A DNA stretch of 64,000 bases from Pleodorina starrii (GCA_030267565.1 BRXU01000003.1:6981001-7045000), one strand, 5' to 3'. Positions 33,478-45,562 are shown, numbered from the stretch's first letter. The notes: generated by a model not told the origin, from the letters alone. Made by a program: numbers and translations.

Positions 33478-35061
33478 CCATGGGCCCAGCCCCGACCCAC
33501 GAGCCCAGCCTCGACCCATGGGCCCAGCCTCGACCTATGGGCCAAGCCTCGACCCATGGGCCAAGCCTTGACCCATGGGAACGGCCTTGGCCCATGGGCC
33601 CAGAATCGACCCACAGGCCCAAGATCGACCCACAGGCCCAGCCGCGACCCATGGGCCAAGGCTGGACCCATGGGCCAAGCCTAGACCCATGGGACCAGAA
33701 TTGACCCATGGGCCCAACCTCGACCCATGGGCCAAGCCTCGACCCACGAGCCCAACCTCGACCCACGGGCCCAGCCTCGACCCATGGGCCAAGCCTCGAC
33801 CCATGGGCTCAGCCTCGACCCATTGGCCCGGGACCGACCCATGGGCCCAGAGTCGACCCATGGGCCCAGCCTAGACCCATGGGCCGGGGATCGACCCATG
33901 GTCCCAGCCTCGGCCCACGGGCCAGCCTCGGCCCATGGGCCCAGAATCGACCCATGGGCCCAGGATCGACCCATGGGCCCAGGATCGACCCATTGGCCAA
34001 GGATCGACCCATGGGCCCAGAATCGACCCGTGAGCTCAGCCCAGACCCATGGGCCCGGGATCGACCCATGGGCCCAGCCTCGCGGCCCACGGGCCAGCCT
34101 CGACCCATGGGCCCAGAATCGACCCATGGGCCCAGCCTAGACCCATTGGCCCGGACTTGAGCCACAGGCCCAGGGTCGACCCATGGGCCCAGGATCGACC
34201 CACAGGGCCAGGATCGACCATCAGGCCCAGCCTCGATCCATGGGCCCAGGATCGGGCCACGGGGCCAGCCTCGACCCATGGGCCCAACCTTGACCCATGG
34301 GCCCAGCCTCAACACATGGGCCCAGCCTCGACCCATGGGCCCGGGATCGACCGATGGGCCCAGCCTCGACCCATGGGCCCGGGATCGACCCATGGGCCCA
34401 TGGTCGACCCATGGGCCCAGGGTCGACCCATGGGCCCAGAATCGACCCATGGGCCCAGCCTCGTCCCACGGGCCAGCCTCGGCCCATGGGCCCAGAATCG
34501 ATCCATTGGCCCAGGACCGACCCATTGGTCCAGGGTCGACCCATGGGCCCAGAATCGACCCATGGGCCCAGGCTAGACCCATGGGCCCGGACTTGACCCT
34601 CAGGCCAAGGCTCGACCCATGGGCCCAGGATCGACCCATTGGCCCGGGATCGACCCATGGGCCCAGCCTCGGCCCACGGGCCAGCCTCAGCCCATGGGCC
34701 CAGAATCGACCCATGGGCCCAGAATCGACCCATTGGCCCAGGATCGACCCATTGGCCCATGGTCGACCCATTGGCCCATGGTCGACCCATGGGCCCAGGA
34801 TCGACCCGTGGGCCCAGAATCGACCCATGGGCCCAGAATCGACCCATGGGCCCAACCTCGACCCATGGGCCCAGTCTCAACCCACGGGCCCACCCTTGAC
34901 CCACGGGCCCAACCTTGACCCTCAGGCCCAGGATCGACACACAGGGCCAGGACCGACCCATGGGCACAGTCTTGACCCACAGGCCAAGGCTCGACCCATG
35001 GGCCAAGCCTCAACCCATGGGCCCAGACTTGACCCACGTGCAAAGGATCGACCCACGGGCA
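33478..35061. repeat. 19-bp minisatellite, about 80 copies
   Basis: A nearly pure array of the unit CGACCCATGGGCCCAGCCT with variants (AGAAT, AGGAT or AACCT ends; CACGGG or CATTGG centres). It fills about 1.58 kb between the SNF5 gene and the unrecognised minus-strand gene. Nineteen is not a multiple of three and the unit contains no stop. Each plus-strand frame therefore reads the same 19-residue cycle (MGPASTHGPSLDPWAQPRP). The minus strand reads its own cycle (for example MGRFWAHGSILGPWVDPGP). The many open frames here follow from the repeat and are not evidence of genes. Confidence 0.97.
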
Positions 35062-35712
35062 TTGTTCGTATCGTATGTGTGGGCATTCGTTCGTGTGTTC
35101 GAAAGGGGCCCATTTTGGCCTGCTTCGCTCGTTGGCTGGCGGACGAACGGATCCTCCGGGGCCGTTATTAGTACGGCCGGCCGGACGAACTGGACGAACG
35201 CCTGAAACCGGCCGGAGAATCGCCCATTCCACCGTCAAGAGTGGACAAATGCTGTAGACTGTATATTATGCTGCCCAACATCGAGTGCCTGGGTACGGCA
35301 AATGTTATTGCAGCGAACTGCAGGCCACAGGCCCGGGCCTGCCTCGGCGCGGGCATGGGCCCCGGTCCTGACCCGAGCCAGCAGAGGACTCATTCGTCCG
35401 GCCAGACGAACGGTTACATTTCGGTCCACTTCTTTCGTTTGGCTGGTGCACGAACGCCGGACCTCGGCCGATGTTTTGTTCGTCCGGACGGACGGACGGG
35501 CCTTAGGACTCCAGCATCGTCCGGAGGGCCACACGCCGGCCCCCTCACCGCCTCCCCCTCCCTCGTCAACGGACAGCGCCAACGGACAGCGCCAACGGAC
35601 AGCGCCAACGGACAGCGCCAACGGACAGCCCCAACTGACAACAACCGCCGAATGGAAACACCAACACCCGTCCACTAGTAACCAGGCAGCCGTCCTCTAG
35701 TAACCAGACAGC
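35062..35712. other. Spacer and 3' UTR region
   Basis: Downstream of the minus-strand gene that ends at 35713. It contains degenerate ACGAACG/CGTCCG-rich repeats (about 35085-35500), a 13-bp CGGACAGCGCCAA tandem repeat (about 35570-35630) and TGTAA on the minus strand at 35418-35414. No gene was recognised. Confidence 0.6.
35414..35418 (-). terminator. TGTAA polyadenylation signal candidate
   Basis: TGTAA on the minus strand, about 295 bp after the stop at 35713. The distance and orientation fit the 3' end of the unrecognised 182-residue gene. Confidence 0.4.
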
Positions 35713-37806
35713 CTAGCGGGTGCCGCTCTCGGGCGCCCAGGAGTAGTCCTCCGACTCGCTGCCGGCCTGCTGGCTGGAGCCGCCGCCGCCGCCGCCGGGG
35801 CTGGTGGTGGGTCCGGCGGTGTGGGCGGACTCGGTGCCTGCTCCGCTGCCCGGGGTGCGTCCCTCGGTGCCGCTCTCGGGGGCGGATGCGGGGCTGGTGT
35901 GGGGGACACCTGCGAGGGAGGGAGCGGGGAAGGGGAGGGGGAGGATAGGGCATATTTGCGGGATGTATCGTGTTGTGCTGTGCTGTGTGGATGTGGGTGT
36001 GAGCATAGATGCGTGTAGAACTGTAGATGTGAAGGCATGCATGCAAACAGAAGAGTGTAGGAGGGGGGTGGCCACAAGGTGCGAGAGACCACGTCCGACG
36101 CGGCGCGGCGCGGGGTTGCTGGGTGAGCGAGTGGGCGGATGGGTTCTTGACCCTGGGTTGGGGCTTGGGGGACCTGAGAACGCAAAAACGCTGCGGTGGG
36201 GGCTTCAGGGCGTTCGGGGGCGTACGTCGTGCGCGTGTGTACCCGTGTACCGGTACCCCGCCAGTCGCACCTGGCAGGACCTCCTCGTGCACCACCGCGC
36301 CGCGCTTCTCCAGGTCCTTGCGTGACTCGTGATGGAAGCCTGTGCGGTGTCCAAACGCGGCGAAAGGAGGCGCCGAAGCGTGAGAGAGAGAGGCAAAAGG
36401 CGCCAAAGCGCATCACTCGTCACTCGTCACTCGTCCCGGACTGGGGGACTGGGCAGCGACGGGTACCTATGGGCCTTATGCCCTCAGGATCGCGCCCCAA
36501 ATGGAGCGCACATGTGCAAACGGACAACTACACAACCAACATGAACGAACGAACGAACAAAGAAACGAACAAACAGACACACACATCGCAAGGCGCGCGA
36601 CGCTCGTTTCTGTCCCCTCTGCATTGTCCCCAACCCACCCCCACCCATCCACCCACCCGGCTCCTTCTCCTCGTCCACGGGCGCGTGGCCGCTGCCGCCG
36701 CCGCCAGCCTCGCCTCCGGTACGGAAGGTGCTGCCGTACTGCTTCTCCGAAGTCATCTTGTTGATGGAGTCGCGCAGAGACGTCTCCTCCTCGCCACCCT
36801 CACCCTGGATGCGGTTAGTTGGTTGGTTAGTTACGGTAGTTTAGCTTATTGGTTGGCGGGTTAGTTGGCCAGAACGTGGAAACAAGACAGGCGGTCAGCA
36901 GTCTGCCGGGAGCAGAGCGAAAACGAAGAGGTGAGCTGGGTTGGGAGTTTGGGGTTCGTGGGACGGCACGAGGGGCCGGGTAGCGGCAGCAGCGACAGCG
37001 GCGGTGGCGAGCGGTGAAGGCGGCGGTCGCATGGGCGGCGGATTCGACGAAATTGCGTCAAAGAGAGCTCGATTTCGTTCAATCATTTGAGAAGTGTAAC
37101 GCGACCCGATCCGACACCGATTCGCGCGCGAGGTAGGCGCACTGGGCTCACCCACTCGCTAGCCCACCACCTCGCTCGCTCGCCCCTGCGCCCTCTCACC
37201 ATGCGGCCTTGTTGGCTGGTGTAGCGGACCCGGACGGACTGGGCGCGCGGGAGCGTGGAAGCGCGTCGAAATTGGGGGCGGACGACGTGGGGGAAAGAGG
37301 GCAAGAGGCCGCCCCCGGAGGCGAAGGGAAAGGGACGAGGGACGAGCAAGGGAGGGAACTTTGGAAGGGCAGAGCCGACCGGCGCGAGGGGAGCAGCAGT
37401 GCAAGGTGAGGGACGGGCGGCTGGGCGCCGTCGAGTTAGTTGGATAGTTGGTTGGTTGGGTTTGTTTTGTTCTCTCGTCGACATGCGTAAGATGCCTCCT
37501 GCAGCCGCCGCGGCAGGCGGCAAATTCCATAGCAACGGCCGCCGCAGCGCCCAACTCTCGAAAGGGCCCACCAAATCCCTCATAAGCCAATCCTTGGAAC
37601 GATCCGCTCAACCTTGTCGGAGGTAATTGTAAAAGATAAGAACTGCGAACTGACTCCCTTTTGTCGCTTACCTTGCAGCGACCGCGCAGCGGGACGGAGG
37701 AGCGGGGCAGCTGCGGGGCGGCCGGAGCCGCGCCGCGGCCGCCCAGCCGCGGCGCCGCGGCCGCGCTGGCCGCCGGGCCCCTGCCGCCGATGACCGTCGA
37801 GATCAT
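35713..37806 (-). CDS. Unrecognised protein, about 182 residues, possible targeting presequence
   Basis: I do not recognise the family. Exons 37806-37672, 36804-36657, 36339-36271 and 35909-35713 join with good GT/AG sites and matching phases. The N-terminus (MISTVIGGRGPAASAAAAPR, then Gly/Ala/Pro/Arg-rich sequence to RGRCK) has no acidic residue and resembles an organelle targeting peptide. The middle is charged and hydrophilic: EEETSLRDSINKMTSEKQYG, then DEEKEPGFHHESRKDLEK and RGAVVHEEVLPG. The C-terminal third is Ser/Gly/Pro-rich and ends ESEDYSWAPESGTR. No membrane segment or catalytic motif is visible. The first intron is about 870 bp and could hide another exon. A small hydrophilic mitochondrial or plastid protein is one possibility. 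Confidence 0.6.
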
Positions 37807-39328
37807 GATTCAGAAGGCGATGACGACTTGTGGCAGAAAGCGGAGAAGGCGCTGGGTTGGGGATGAGGGTGTGCGTGCTGAGAGAGTGTTTGCGTGCTTC
37901 GGAACGGAACGGAACCGAACACAGAAGCGGTCCCTGGGATGTCGGAGACAAGGACGGGGAGGGCGGATGGAATGCCGGTTGGGGTTGCAAGGCACAGCTG
38001 TACGTTTTTCCCAATAGCTCTGGATAAGAAACCACCTTCCGATCCTTTCGGAGAATGCCCCGGATGAGCGAGGTGGATGGAAAACGTCCAAAGATCGTCA
38101 AACGGACGAGAGATTCGTACACCCGCCGCGTCACCCTGTAGGGTCACACAGCGACTCACACTCGTGACTCGACGTTTTCGAGGGATGTGGCGCAGATCCG
38201 GCAGCAGGGGTCTCAATGTTGTGGTTGTGGTCGACGGTTGTGGTGCCAGCCCTGCAAAAAAAGCGCAGTGGCAACACGCTTGCTTCTGCTTTGCCCTGCT
38301 GCCACCACGGCAGTGGCCGTGTGGCCATCTGGAATTATTTCTAGGAGCTGACGCGGCCTCTGGATGGGTGGGAACAGAGGGGCGGGCGGAACCGACCCGT
38401 GGGTCAGTTCTCAGTTGCCGGACCTGGGACGCTGGGAGTTGACCTCCGAAGACCGGGGGGCCCTCGTTGGCCGCCTCCAGTCACGTCAGGTCTCCAGCGC
38501 GGTTGTCCGCCCATCATACGATCATAGCCGCTGCTAAGCTGCTCAGCAAGCTTGCAGACGGCAATGATGGTCCATGAAGGGATGGTTTGAGGTCCGTTGA
38601 GGCCGCTTGCTTGGGCCGAGGGCCACGGCTGACGGCCGCCGCCCGCCGTCGGGCCACGACAACACGTCTGCTGTACGGGTTGACGGGTTGATGACGGCTG
38701 CGAGGGAGCGAGGCCCCTGTGTCTGGGAGGTTGCTACCGTCGCGGTTGCGCTGCGGTGGCGCTCCACTCCGAAAGCCGACAACCCCGCCACATGTAATCG
38801 GCCTAACGGGTGCTTTGCTCACGTGCTGAAAATTCGCGGGGGGAAAGGTGCCAGGCGGGGCCAGGCGGGGCCAGGCGGGGCCAGGCGGGTCTCGTTGCCT
38901 CCCTACAACTTGGATGCGCCAGGCGCTCCGTGCCTTGGATCGTTTGTTGCTGTTGGTCAGGAGCATCATCCACGCAGGCGCCCTCATTGCTCATTCCCGC
39001 TGGCCACGACAGACAGCCCTTGAGGGTTGTTTCTTGGGCAAGGCCTGCCAGGCAATCCGCTGGTACGACAAGAGTAGTAGTAAGGCGTTTAATAACTGTC
39101 CTGACAATCCTGTGGACGGATGACGTGAAACTCGCGCTGTGTTCTTTGAGCAACAATTGTATTTTGAAGCTATGAAGGATTTGCACCTGGCATCTTTCCG
39201 TCCATAACCGGCTCAGAGCAACTCTCTCCAAACTGGGTCCACCTGCGGGTAACTCGCCTCGGTTCAATACGTGCATTGTTCTACTATATCTTTTCAATAC
39301 CTCGTCATAGGTTTGGTCGCGCTGCACA
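37807..39328. other. Divergent spacer upstream of the 182-residue gene and LONRF
   Basis: About 1.5 kb between two divergent start codons, presumably with both promoters. It holds one dispersed palindrome (38394-38405) and a short 10-bp array. Composition becomes AT-richer near 39,040-39,330, towards the LONRF start. No gene is supported. Confidence 0.55.
38851..38890. repeat. 10-bp tandem repeat, four copies
   Basis: Four direct copies of CCAGGCGGGG (the last ending in T). Confidence 0.9.
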
Positions 39329-42300
39329 ATGGATGAGGACAACGGGCTGGAAGGGGTGCCATCCCATCCTGACGAGGAGTCAGCACGCGAACGGCTCGGC
39401 ACTATCCTGTCATCTTTGGCTGCTCATGAGGCTCTAGCGTCGCTTTCAAGTCCAGGAAAACCTCAGGACCCCGCCCCGCGAGTTGTCGCTCGAGTAGGTT
39501 GTGGCCCTAACTGAATGGCGAGCCTCCAACGCGTTCAGCGCTGCGAATTTCGGCGTTGATGTACCGAATTTTCATTACACCCTTATATTATAGTAGTGTG
39601 CTTTCTGCTGTGGGGTAAACCCTGTTTCGACTCGGGCTTGCATCGATAGTACGCGGACTTGCTTGTTGCTTGTTGCGCTGTCGCACCCTTTCCATCATGA
39701 TGTGCAGGTCAGCTCTCAGAAGAAAGGAGACTCCGAAGCGGGCGGCAGCGCGTCGCGGCAGCAGCAGAGCGCCGAGGACCGCGCGGCGATGGTTGTCGCA
39801 AAGGAGCGCGGCAAGGGGCTCTTCAACGCGCAGCAGGTGCAGAGCCGGAAGTGGTAGCCCTGACTAAAGTCAGGACGAAAAAATCTAGAGCGCATTCGGC
39901 ACGCACCAACCCCAACGAAGGGAAGAAAACCTAGCGGCAACACACCGACGTGTTGCGCAAAGCCTGGAGGGGCGAGTCCTCCTCTGGGACGTGTCCTCAG
40001 CTCCTCTCCGAGCCAGCCCTCGTGCTTTCCAAACATATTCCCGGCCTTCAGCCTCCACCTCCCGAAATTCTTCGAAATTGCCCCCACGCGGTGTCTTGTG
40101 TGTCCCGTATGTCCGTATCAGCTACGTGTTCCTCGGGGGGTTAGGAGTTACGACTGGGTTTGCCGTACCTGCCGTGCCGTACAACACGCAGTACGGCGAG
40201 GCCGCGAACGCCTACACTGAGGCCCTCCGCTACGCCCACGACGCGGACGATGTGGCCACGCTGCTCAGCAACCGGAGCGCCGCGTACGCCAGGTAGGTTA
40301 CGGTGCGTGTACTGCATTGTACTGCAGTACGGTGCGGCGCAGTGGCAGCGCCGTGCCTTCTCGGTCCTACAGCGCTGGGTCGGTGGTGCGGTACCGGCAC
40401 TGCACTATACTGCAGTACGGTGTGCAGTACGGTGTGCAGTGCAATATCTTCCCACCCCGAAAGCTCCGAAACCTTTTCCTCTGATTGCCGCTTCGGTTGC
40501 CTGATCTGGACCTCTCTCCATCTGGCCTCTCCCTCCCTCCCGCGTCCCATCCCACCCCTCGCCGCGAACGTCCTCCCTGTCTCGCCCGCCCTGCCGTGTA
40601 CAGCCTGAGCCGCATGTACCGCAGCCGTCCTGCCCGTACGAGCGAGTACAGCGCCCTGTTCGATCTGGATCCAACCTCCCTGGCGCTGATGGCGCTCAAG
40701 GACGCGGAGAGGGCGGCCACTGTACGACCCGACTGGGCCAAGGCGCACTCCAGAAAGGTAGACCGGTACTGGGTACGGAGTACGGAGTACGACGTGTGAA
40801 GTACGGTGCATGGGGCACGGATTGGTCTCCACCCTTTCCTGCCCCGAAACCCCCGGACGAGCCTGCCTGCCCCGGCCGCCTGCCGCCTCCGGCCCTCGGC
40901 CCCGGGCCCCGCCACTTGCTTCCCCAGCCTCTTTCGCGCTGAACCCTTCCCCCCTACCCCATATCACTCCCTGAACCCCCTACCCCCCTCCCTCCCTCCC
41001 TCCGCCCTCCTCCTTCCACCTGTACATACACACACGCACACGCACACGGTCACCCGGTCCCCCGGTCCCCCTCAGGGCACTGCTCTATTCCTGTTGGAGC
41101 GCTATCTTGAGGCTCGAGAGGCGTATCTGGAGGGGCTGGCACTGGACCCCACCAGTGCAGCACTGCAGGTGGGAACCACCCGGGGGGAGGGAGGGGGGTA
41201 AGGGGGGTGGAGGGAGGGGGGAGGGAGGGGGGCCCGTAGGTCCGGGGCTGGGGCTGGCCGTCTCGCCTCTCTCCCTTCTGCCCTTTCGACCCTTTCGGTC
41301 AAACTTTGCTTGGGTTTCCGTTCCGTTTCTTACCTCCTCTCTTCCTCTCCTCCTCTTTCCTCCCCTCACTCCCTCCCTCCCCGCGGGCGCAGGAAGGCAT
41401 GCGCGAGGTCCAGGCGCTGCTCGTCGGCGACCGAGGAGCCACGCCGCCGCCGGACGCTGCCGCCGGCGGCGCCGGCGCCGCCGCTGGCGGCGGCGCCGCC
41501 GGCGCCGCCGCCAAGCGCCAGCGCTCCCTCAGCGCCGCCGCCGCCGCCGCCGCCGCCTCCTCGGCTGTGGGCCGCACCGATATGGACGACTGGGACTGCT
41601 CCCTGTGCGCCAGGCTGCTCTTCGAGCCAGTCACCACGCCGTGTGGTCACACGTTCTGTCGGGAGTGCTTCGCGCGGGCGATCGACCACCGGCCGCGCTG
41701 CCCGTACTGCCGTACGGTGAGTACGACAACGTTCGACACGCGCTCGTACACACTGATCCACTGCCCTCCCCCACCCCCCTTTTGAGGCCCTTCGGGACCT
41801 ACCTGGACCTGGACCCGCAGCGCGGCCCCCGCCGCCGCCCGCCCCTCCGCTGCCGTCTCATCTTTCGTTCCCCCACCTCACCCCCCCGCCCCGCCCCGCC
41901 CCGATCATACCCCACCTCCTCTTCTCCCCTCCCCTCCCCCGCAGGTCCTCCACGTATCTCGTGACTCCCTGCCAGTGACCATCACCCTAGCCAACATCAT
42001 CTCCAAGACATTCCCGGAGGAGTACGCGGACAGGCGGAGGGAGGCGGCGGAGGCGGCGGGCGGCGGCGGAGAGGCAGATGGTGGCGACGGCGGAAAGGCA
42101 GATGGTGGGTGGGTGGGTGGGTGGCTCTGATCGCAGTTTGGTAAATAGCTGTGCCGTGCCCCTGGCGCGCTGTGCTGCGCTGTGCTGTGCTACGCTGTGC
42201 TGCGCTGCGCTGCGCTGTGCTGTGCTGCGCTGCGCTGCCTGCCGATGCCCTCTCTCTCCCTCCCGATTGTGTGTGCACGCAATAACCCCCCCCCACACAC

Positions 42301-44749
42301 AGACACACTCCTTTCGTGCCTTTGCCCATGCAGGCACCGCCGCTGCCGCTGCCGCCGCCGGCGGCGGCGCCGGAGGCGGCGCCGCCGCGGCGGCAGCTGC
42401 TGCTCCCGCTGCTGCCGCCTCCGCCGGCCCCTCCCCGCCCTCCTCCGCCCCCCCGGCTGCCCTGCTGACCCTGCCGCTGTTCGTCATGTCACTGGTGATG
42501 CCGGGTGAGGGCATGTCTCTCAACATCTTCGAGCCGAGGTACCGACTGATGGTGCGGAGGGTGATGGAGGGAGGCAGAAGGCTGGGACTGGCGCAGGTGA
42601 GGGGAGAGAGGGGTTGGGGAGGGGGTGGGGTGGGGGGAGGGAGGGGTCGTGGGAGGGCGGGGAGGGACGCGGTGGTGTGGCGGTGGTGTGGTGGTGGTGA
42701 AAACGTTAGCCAGCCTTTGGTCGGTCCCGCCGTTGAACCCTCCCTTGATCAACACACATACACCATACTCACACACACACATACACACACACCCTACACA
42801 CACATACACCCGCCACATACACACACGCCACATACACAAACATACACTCGCACACACACCACGCACTCCCCCTCGCACATCGTAGGCCCGTCGAGACGCC
42901 CGGGAGATTGAGGATGTGGCGGTGGAGGCGGAGATTATCGAGTGCCAGCCGCAGCCCGATGGGTGAGGGGGGGGCAGGGGGGAGAGGGGAGAGGAGGGGA
43001 GGAGAGGGGAGGAAAGAAGGGAGGGGAGGAGATGGGAGAGAAGGGAGGCGAGGGAAGGGAGGCGAGGGAAGGGAGACGAAGGGAGGGAGGGGGACTCCCG
43101 CGCTGCCTGGGCATTCCTCGGGCATAATCACCCAACGGCACCCAACCGTCCTCACCCAACTACCCCAACCGTTTTAACCACCTCTTAACCGTCAGTCGTT
43201 ACTACCTGGAGCTTGTGGGTCGGCGGCGGGTGCGCATCCGCAGTCACAGCGAGCTGGATGGGTACCGGGTGGCGAGGTGCGAGGTGATGCAGGTGAGCTG
43301 ATATGGGGGGGGGGGCGGGGGGGTGTAGGGGGTGTAGGGGTGAATGTGTGTGTTCGTGTGTGCGCCGGAGGCTTCCCTCCCTCCATTTCTCCCCGTCCTC
43401 CCACTGTTCCCACTGCTCCTCCCCCTCCCTCCCCGTCGCTACTCTCCCCGTCTCCCTCTTGCTGACGCGCTGTGCACTGCCCGGTTGTCTTTCTCGTCTT
43501 TGTCTTTGTCATTGCCTCTGTTGCCGTTGTCGTTTTGTTGTTGATGGTGGTGGTGGACTGGTGGTGATGGTGGTGCCTGATCAGGACACGGAGCCGCGGG
43601 CCGGTAGCCCCGAGGCGGAGTCGCTGCCGGAGCTGGTGTCCCAGGTGGGTGGGTGGGTGGGGGGGGTTTGGAGGGGGTGGGGGGATTCGTGTGTGTATGG
43701 CTGTGTGTGTATGTGTGTACGAGTGTATGTGGATCGCCAAGCAAGGGTGGAGATGACGAGGGAGGGGCTGGCTTGGGAGGGAGGAGGGAAGGGTTTAAGG
43801 GTTTCTAATCTCCAGGGAGGGGAGGGGAGGAGAGGATCCTCAGGGGGCGCCACGCCTGTGGGCGGCCAAGTCGCTGATTGCGGCGGCGGAGTCGCAGGTC
43901 GGGATGGCTTAGGGTTGACCTGCCACTCTCACCTTCCCCCCATCTCCCTCCTCGGATCTCACCGGCCTCCCCTCTCCACGCATCCGGCCGCCATACACAT
44001 ACACACACACGCCCCCCTCCCCCCTCCCCTCCCCCTCCCCCCTCCCCCCCCCCTCAGGTGGACCAGCAGGTGGACCGACTGTTGGCCTTCCTGCGCGCCC
44101 ACTCGGGACCCCAGTACGGCAGGCAGGGACTGCGCATTCGGGCGGCTCTGGACTCCCTGGGCGAGCGGCCGCCCCCCGAGCAGGCGGAGAGGTTCAGCAT
44201 GTGGGCGGTGAGTCGCCCGGCCCCCCTGTGTGTGGGGGGGGGGAGGGGTGTGTGTGTTGTGTGTGTTTGGCATGTGTGTGTGGGGGGGGGGGAGAGGGGG
44301 AAAGGGGGAGTACAAGGCGGAAATGAGGTTCGTTACATGGACGCGGGGAAGGGGGAAGGGGGCGTCCCGTGGCTTGGGGGGGGATTCGGGGAGGTGTGTG
44401 GAGAGAGGGAGGTCTGGGCCCCGGGGCCGGGCGGGACAGGCAGGCAGGCAGGATGCGGGCCCAATCCATAAGTACTCTTATCGATTACGGGCTCCGGCCT
44501 ATACGTGGATACCCTCCCCTCGCCTCCCTCGTCCTGGGCCGTTCTAATTACCCTCCCCTCCTCCTCCCGCAGGCCACCGCTGCTGGTCTGGTGGTCCCCG
44601 ACCTGGACAAGGCTGCGCTGCTGCGGGGCACCGACACGGCCGCCAGACTGAGGCGGGTGCAGCAGCAGCTGGGGGGGCAGATGGCGGCGGTGGCGGCGAT
44701 GGGAGGGGGGGCGGGGGCGGGAGGGCCGGGAGGCTGCGGCGTCATGTGA
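39329..44749 (+). CDS. TPR-RING-LON domain protein (LONRF type), putative E3 ubiquitin ligase
   Basis: Fourteen exons give about 667 residues: 39329-39493, 39708-39836, 40192-40292, 40604-40757, 41076-41168, 41393-41716, 41945-42104, 42334-42596, 42886-42962, 43196-43292, 43585-43644, 43844-43897, 44058-44207, 44573-44749. All phases match. TPR-like helices come first (AKERGKGLFNAQQYGEAANA, DAERAATVRPDWAKAHSRK, LERYLEAREAYLEGLALDP). A C3HC4 RING follows at about residues 283-321 (CSLC, CGHTFCREC, CPYC). Then comes a LON substrate-binding domain without its protease (LPLFVMSLVMPGEGMSL, NIFEPRYRLMVRRVME, YYLELVGRRRVRI). This layout matches LONRF ubiquitin ligases. The 54-bp exon at 43844 is inferred from splice sites and helix continuity. 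Ala/Gly runs precede the RING and LON domains. The last four residues, CGVM, fit a CaaX box. Confidence 0.93.
42757..42872. repeat. CA-rich microsatellite in a LONRF intron
   Basis: CACA/ACAT repeats with interruptions in the intron between the exons ending at 42596 and starting at 42886. Confidence 0.9.
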
Positions 44750-45562
44750 GGCGAAAAGGAGAGGCCGCAAGGAAAGGGGCGGCGGTGTCATGGCGCCCAG
44801 CTGTATGTCCTCTTGTCCTCTTGGAGGCATAGTACGACATGTACGGATGTACGGCAGTGTTGTGCACGCCGTACACGTTTCTCACATGCGACCTGTGGTG
44901 TGCTCACACCCCCTGGAGCACATGTGTACAATCGGAGCGGGGACCCCGGTATTTGTAAAATATCCTTTCCTTGTTGTTGTAGTCGCTGTATTGTGTTGCT
45001 CTTTGCTCTGCTCGCGTTGTGGATGTTGTTGTTGTGGATGTTACGGTGGGCTCTGCGGGCTCCGGGTTGTCAACAACCTCCGGGGTTTTGCTTGTGCAAC
45101 CTGAGTGTGCCACCGGCCCTTGAAGAATCAGCCGCTCGCTGCCGATGCAACGGGGGCTTGCCGTACTTCCTCTCTGCAACGAGCGTATATGGCGGTTTGG
45201 GGTTGGATGGGGGGGTGGGGGTGGGCGGGAGGTAAAGACAGCAGGCGACGCTGCCATGTCAAAAGCGTCCCACGCCCGCAAGGTCGATACGTTACTTGTA
45301 AATAAGACGACGCTTTGCGTTGCCTTGGGAGCTGCCTCCGGCAGTTGGAGGCTGCAGCAGTAATGTGGTGGCTTCCGCTTCCGCCTTCGCTTCCGCCTTC
45401 GCATCCGCTGCTGGCAGGTGCCCCCAGACTCGAGATACCTACCCGGTGAATCCCGGCCGACCCGGTGCCCAGATCACAGCAGCAACGAAGGGGGCCCCAT
45501 GCTGTCCTCACACCCACACACCTCCCCGCGCGCGGCACCTCCGCTGCCCCTCCTCCCCCTCC
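44750..45562. other. Convergent spacer between LONRF and tRNA dimethylallyltransferase genes
   Basis: Both 3' ends fall here. It contains TGTAA on the plus strand at 44954-44958 and otherwise no recognisable feature. Open frames are short and unsupported. Confidence 0.6.
44954..44958 (+). terminator. TGTAA polyadenylation signal candidate for LONRF
   Basis: TGTAA about 205 bp after the LONRF stop, in a locally AT-richer stretch (ATTTGTAAAATATCC). Confidence 0.55.

Noticed and set aside
33809..34855. Long minus-strand frame of Gly/Pro/Trp repeats, and similar plus-strand frames
   Set aside because: All arise from the 19-bp minisatellite, which is stop-free in every frame; no start context, splice pattern or unique sequence supports a gene.
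43811..43905. Frame from 43844 treated as intron sequence
   Set aside because: I first passed over it, but the 54-bp segment has both splice sites and keeps phase and helix continuity, so it was included as a LONRF exon.
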